14,944 bases of DNA from an uncultured Oscillospiraceae bacterium. GTDB taxonomy: Bacteria; Bacillota; Clostridia; Oscillospirales; Oscillospiraceae. Where the stretch lies: contig CANRNA010000019.1 of the NCBI GenBank assembly GCA_947631805.1, positions 1 to 14,944 of the forward strand, read 5' to 3'. The stretch's first letter is position 1; every line of letters starts with the position of its first letter. The position numbers and the translations under genes were made by a program. The notes beneath the pieces were generated by a model, which was not told the origin of the DNA, ran no database searches, and saw only the letters and a program-made list of their open reading frames with translations. Of this stretch, positions 13,101 to 14,944 are shown piece by piece.

Positions 13101-13122
13101 ATTATACCATATTCTGACAAGA
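13101..13122 (-). promoter_or_regulatory. Leftward promoter of the membrane-peptide mRNA
   Basis: A perfect TATAAT (13106-13101 read leftward) has a poor -35 (TTGCAT about 16 bases upstream). It predicts an mRNA starting near 13094 and ending at the shared terminator, about 250 bases. Confidence 0.45.
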
Positions 13123-13124
13123 AT

Positions 13125-13180
13125 GCAATAGCATAAAACCGCGCCGCACACGGGGTCTTACCCTGCGTGCGGTATAGTTT
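13125..13180. terminator. Second copy of the GCAATAGCATAAA hairpin
   Basis: GCAATAGCATAAA is followed by CCGCACACGGG and the partly complementary CCCTGCGTGCGG, then TATAGTTTTATG. Both the leading 13 bases and the CCGCACACGGG arm repeat the hairpin at 12672-12721, but the downstream arm has diverged. The rightward TTTT makes it terminator-like. Confidence 0.55.
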
Positions 13181-13316
13181 TATGGGCGGGAACGGCAAGG
13201 CAAAGAAAATGAATAATTCTGAATTATGCAGTATATATGTGACGACGGATGTGAATTTTATTGCATTTATGGCGAATAACCGATGAATATTATAGAATTT
13301 TTGGTGAATTTCATCC
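13181..13316. other. AT-rich intergenic stretch with a 15-bp palindrome
   Basis: No reading frame is convincing here. Base composition is far more AT-rich than the neighbours. ATAATTC-T-GAATTAT (13213-13227) is a perfect inverted repeat lying about 90 bases upstream of the dipeptidase promoter and could be a regulator site. Confidence 0.4.
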
Positions 13317-13345
13317 TTGACCCATGAAAGGCGATGGAATATAAT
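13317..13345 (+). promoter_or_regulatory. Promoter of the C69 dipeptidase gene
   Basis: TTGACC (5/6), a 17-base spacer and a perfect TATAAT give a start near 13352 and a ~50-base leader containing a small CCCGC/GCGGG hairpin before the GAGG ribosome site. Confidence 0.85.
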
Positions 13346-13400
13346 TGCAGTAACATCACCCGCAGGGCTCTACGCGGGAGGAAAGCGAGGATAATGAAAA

Positions 13401-14944
13401 ATGAAGATGATGAAGAAACTGCTTGCGCTGGCTTTCGCCCTGACCTTGGTTTTCAGCCTGTCTGTCAGCGCCTTCGCCTGCACGTCCATCTATGTGGGCT
13501 CCGACCTGACCGAGAGCGGCGAGGCCTACTTCGCCCGCAGCGAGGATATCTCCAACAGCTACAACAAGGTCTTCTATGTGAGCCCCGCCGGGAATCACAA
13601 GGCGGGGGAGGAGTACACGGGCTGCTACGGGTTTGAGTACACCTTTGAGAAGGACAGCTACGCCTACACCGCCTTCCGGGATGACAACCTGGGCGGCGTC
13701 TGCCCCGACTGCGGCGGCGAGCACGACCACACCCCCTACGAGGCGGGCGGCACCAACGAGAAAGGCGTGAGCATGACCGCCACCGTCACCATCAGCCCCA
13801 ACGACGCCATTTATGAGGCGGACCCCTATGTGGACACGGGCATCGAGGAAGCCGAGATCGTCACCGTGGTGCTGAGCCTGGCGGACAGCGCCAAGGACGG
13901 CCTGGACATCCTGATGGGCATCTATGACGAGTACGGCGCCTGCGGCGGCTCCTCCATTATGATCGGCGACCAGAACGAGGTCTGGTACATCGAAAACTGC
14001 TCCGGCAGCCAGTACATCGCCATGAAGCTGCCCAGCGACATGATCCTTATCAACCCCAACGTGAGCATCGTCGGCCTGATAGACCTGGACGGCGAGGACA
14101 TCATCGCCTCCGAGGGGCTCATCTCCACCGCCGTGGAGGCCGGGACCTTTGTGGGCGACGAGGCGGAGAATCAGATCGACTACCGGGCTTCCTACAGCGA
14201 CGACTATCTGGGCGCGGGGCGGCTGGTCAACGGCCTGGCTTACGTGAACGCCGCTTACGATCTGACCGAGGAGGAGCTTACGGAGGAGGACTTCTGCATC
14301 TCCAACGTGAAGGACGGCGAGATGGTGGGCCTGTACACCAACATCGAGGCCGACCAGGTGTTCGGTATCGAGGAGATGGTGGACTTCTACAAGACCGTTG
14401 CTATCTGCCGGGACGCAAACCTGGATATCCACATCTTTGCCCTGAACGCGGACGTCGAGCCGGAGATCGGCACCGTGGAGTGGGTGGCCATGGATGACGG
14501 CGCCTACACCGTGTTCGTGCCCTACTATCCCGTGCTGACCAAGGACACCTACGAGGCGTATCAGGTCACCGTGGGCGAGGCCGAGTTCGTCACCGAGGAG
14601 CCGGACGGCACCACGCCGTACTATCCCAAGACCATGCGGGACGGCACCGAGGGCTTCATGGTCCAGCCCGCCGACTGGGCGGACAGCATGTACTGGAGCT
14701 TTGACGTGGTGAGCAACTACGTGCTGTATGTGGACGAGAGCCAGCAGCAGACCGTGAAGGACGCTTACGCGGCCCTGCAGGCGGATATCTACAAGGAGTT
14801 CGCTGACATCCAGGCGGAGATATCCACGGATATCGAGGAAGAGGATATAGACGAGCTGGCGGATGAGATGACCGCCGCCTCCATCGCCATGGCCGAGGAG
14901 GCCCACCAGACCGCTGTGGAGCTGTACAACGGCTTCCAGGCCGA
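13401..14944 (+). CDS. Secreted C69-family dipeptidase (Ntn-hydrolase), C terminus beyond window
   Basis: The frame is open from ATG 13401 to the right edge (514 full codons). Residues 1-26 are a signal peptide (MKMMKKLLALAFALTLVFSL, cleavage after VSAFA), so processing exposes Cys27 in CTSIYVG, the N-terminal nucleophile of peptidase family C69. RSEDIS (46-51), GGTNEKGVSMTATVT (116-130) and the GACGGSSIMIGDQNEVWYIE block (179-198) match the family. The enzyme should cleave dipeptides or short peptides outside the membrane. An unusual CPDCGGEHDH at 101-110 could bind a metal. The visible C-terminal part (from about 450) is helical and acidic. GAGG is ten bases before the chosen ATG; an ATG at 13394 is in another frame and too close. 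The gene has its own promoter and no visible tie to the wall-binding protein. Confidence 0.9.
   Translation, partial: MKMMKKLLALAFALTLVFSLSVSAFACTSIYVGSDLTESGEAYFARSEDISNSYNKVFYVSPAGNHKAGEEYTGCYGFEYTFEKDSYAYTAFRDDNLGGVCPDCGGEHDHTPYEAGGTNEKGVSMTATVTISPNDAIYEADPYVDTGIEEAEIVTVVLSLADSAKDGLDILMGIYDEYGACGGSSIMIGDQNEVWYIENCSGSQYIAMKLPSDMILINPNVSIVGLIDLDGEDIIASEGLISTAVEAGTFVGDEAENQIDYRASYSDDYLGAGRLVNGLAYVNAAYDLTEEELTEEDFCISNVKDGEMVGLYTNIEADQVFGIEEMVDFYKTVAICRDANLDIHIFALNADVEPEIGTVEWVAMDDGAYTVFVPYYPVLTKDTYEAYQVTVGEAEFVTEEPDGTTPYYPKTMRDGTEGFMVQPADWADSMYWSFDVVSNYVLYVDESQQQTVKDAYAALQADIYKEFADIQAEISTDIEEEDIDELADEMTAASIAMAEEAHQTAVELYNGFQA

Noticed and set aside
13356..14906. Minus-strand frame of 516 residues opposite the C69 dipeptidase
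   Set aside because: The plus strand has a promoter, signal peptide and C69 motifs; the minus frame is Val/Gly/His-rich without motifs.
1..14944. CRISPR arrays, tRNA or rRNA genes, insertion sequences, phage genes
   Set aside because: None seen. The only direct repeats are the 48-bp coding array, the wall-binding repeats and the two related hairpins; there is no transposase or spaced-repeat pattern.

Overview
The window comes from a GC-rich, Gram-positive anaerobe, most likely a gut clostridium of the Oscillospiraceae type. The evidence is strong AAGGAGG-type ribosome sites, near-consensus sigma-A promoters, an oxygen-sensitive 2-hydroxyacyl-CoA dehydratase system, a clostridial acyl-CoA dehydrogenase/Etf set and a secreted protein with cell-wall-binding repeats. 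Genus and species cannot be told from the sequence.

Positions 1-7852 hold one metabolic unit arranged as a divergon. Leftward (minus strand) run the dehydratase activator (hgdC-like, 3167-2394), the alpha-type dehydratase subunit (2350-1115) and the beta-type subunit (1113 off the left edge). Rightward run a family III CoA-transferase (3479-4723), an acyl-CoA dehydrogenase (4755-5897), etfB (5911-6711) and etfA (6731-7852), closed by a strong terminator. Together they can load a 2-hydroxy acid onto CoA, dehydrate it to the 2-enoyl-CoA and reduce it to the saturated acyl-CoA. This is the reductive branch of Stickland-type fermentation, as in the fld (phenyllactate) and had (2-hydroxyisocaproate) clusters. 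The actual substrate is not visible. No 2-hydroxyacid dehydrogenase is present in the window. The 311-bp divergent intergenic region has a promoter for each arm and three copies of a TGGTNNTACCA palindrome, which looks like the operator set of a GntR/FadR-type regulator not encoded here.

Positions 7967-9211 encode a 12-helix MFS carrier of the oxalate/formate-antiporter-like (OFA) type, plausibly the carrier for the acid substrate or product. Positions 9212-9743 hold no convincing protein gene. They carry a ten-codon gene remnant, several hairpins, a candidate ~85-nt minus-strand small RNA facing an opposing plus-strand promoter, and a terminator-like hairpin ahead of the next gene.

Positions 9744-12650 encode a 968-residue secreted protein: signal peptide, 16-residue acidic/proline repeats, about six diverged beta-type modules, a Pro/Thr/Glu linker and C-terminal cell-wall (choline-type) binding repeats. 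The module region looks lower in GC than its flanks.

Positions 12651-13400 look like a type I toxin-antitoxin-like locus: a consensus promoter for a ~110-nt plus-strand RNA, a convergent minus-strand reading frame for a holin-like small membrane peptide, and a shared bidirectional terminator. Two related hairpins, each preceded by GCAATAGCATAAA, bracket it. The peptide appears to have lost its ATG start. From 13401 to the right edge runs a secreted C69-family (Ntn-hydrolase) dipeptidase with its own strong promoter; its C terminus lies beyond the window.
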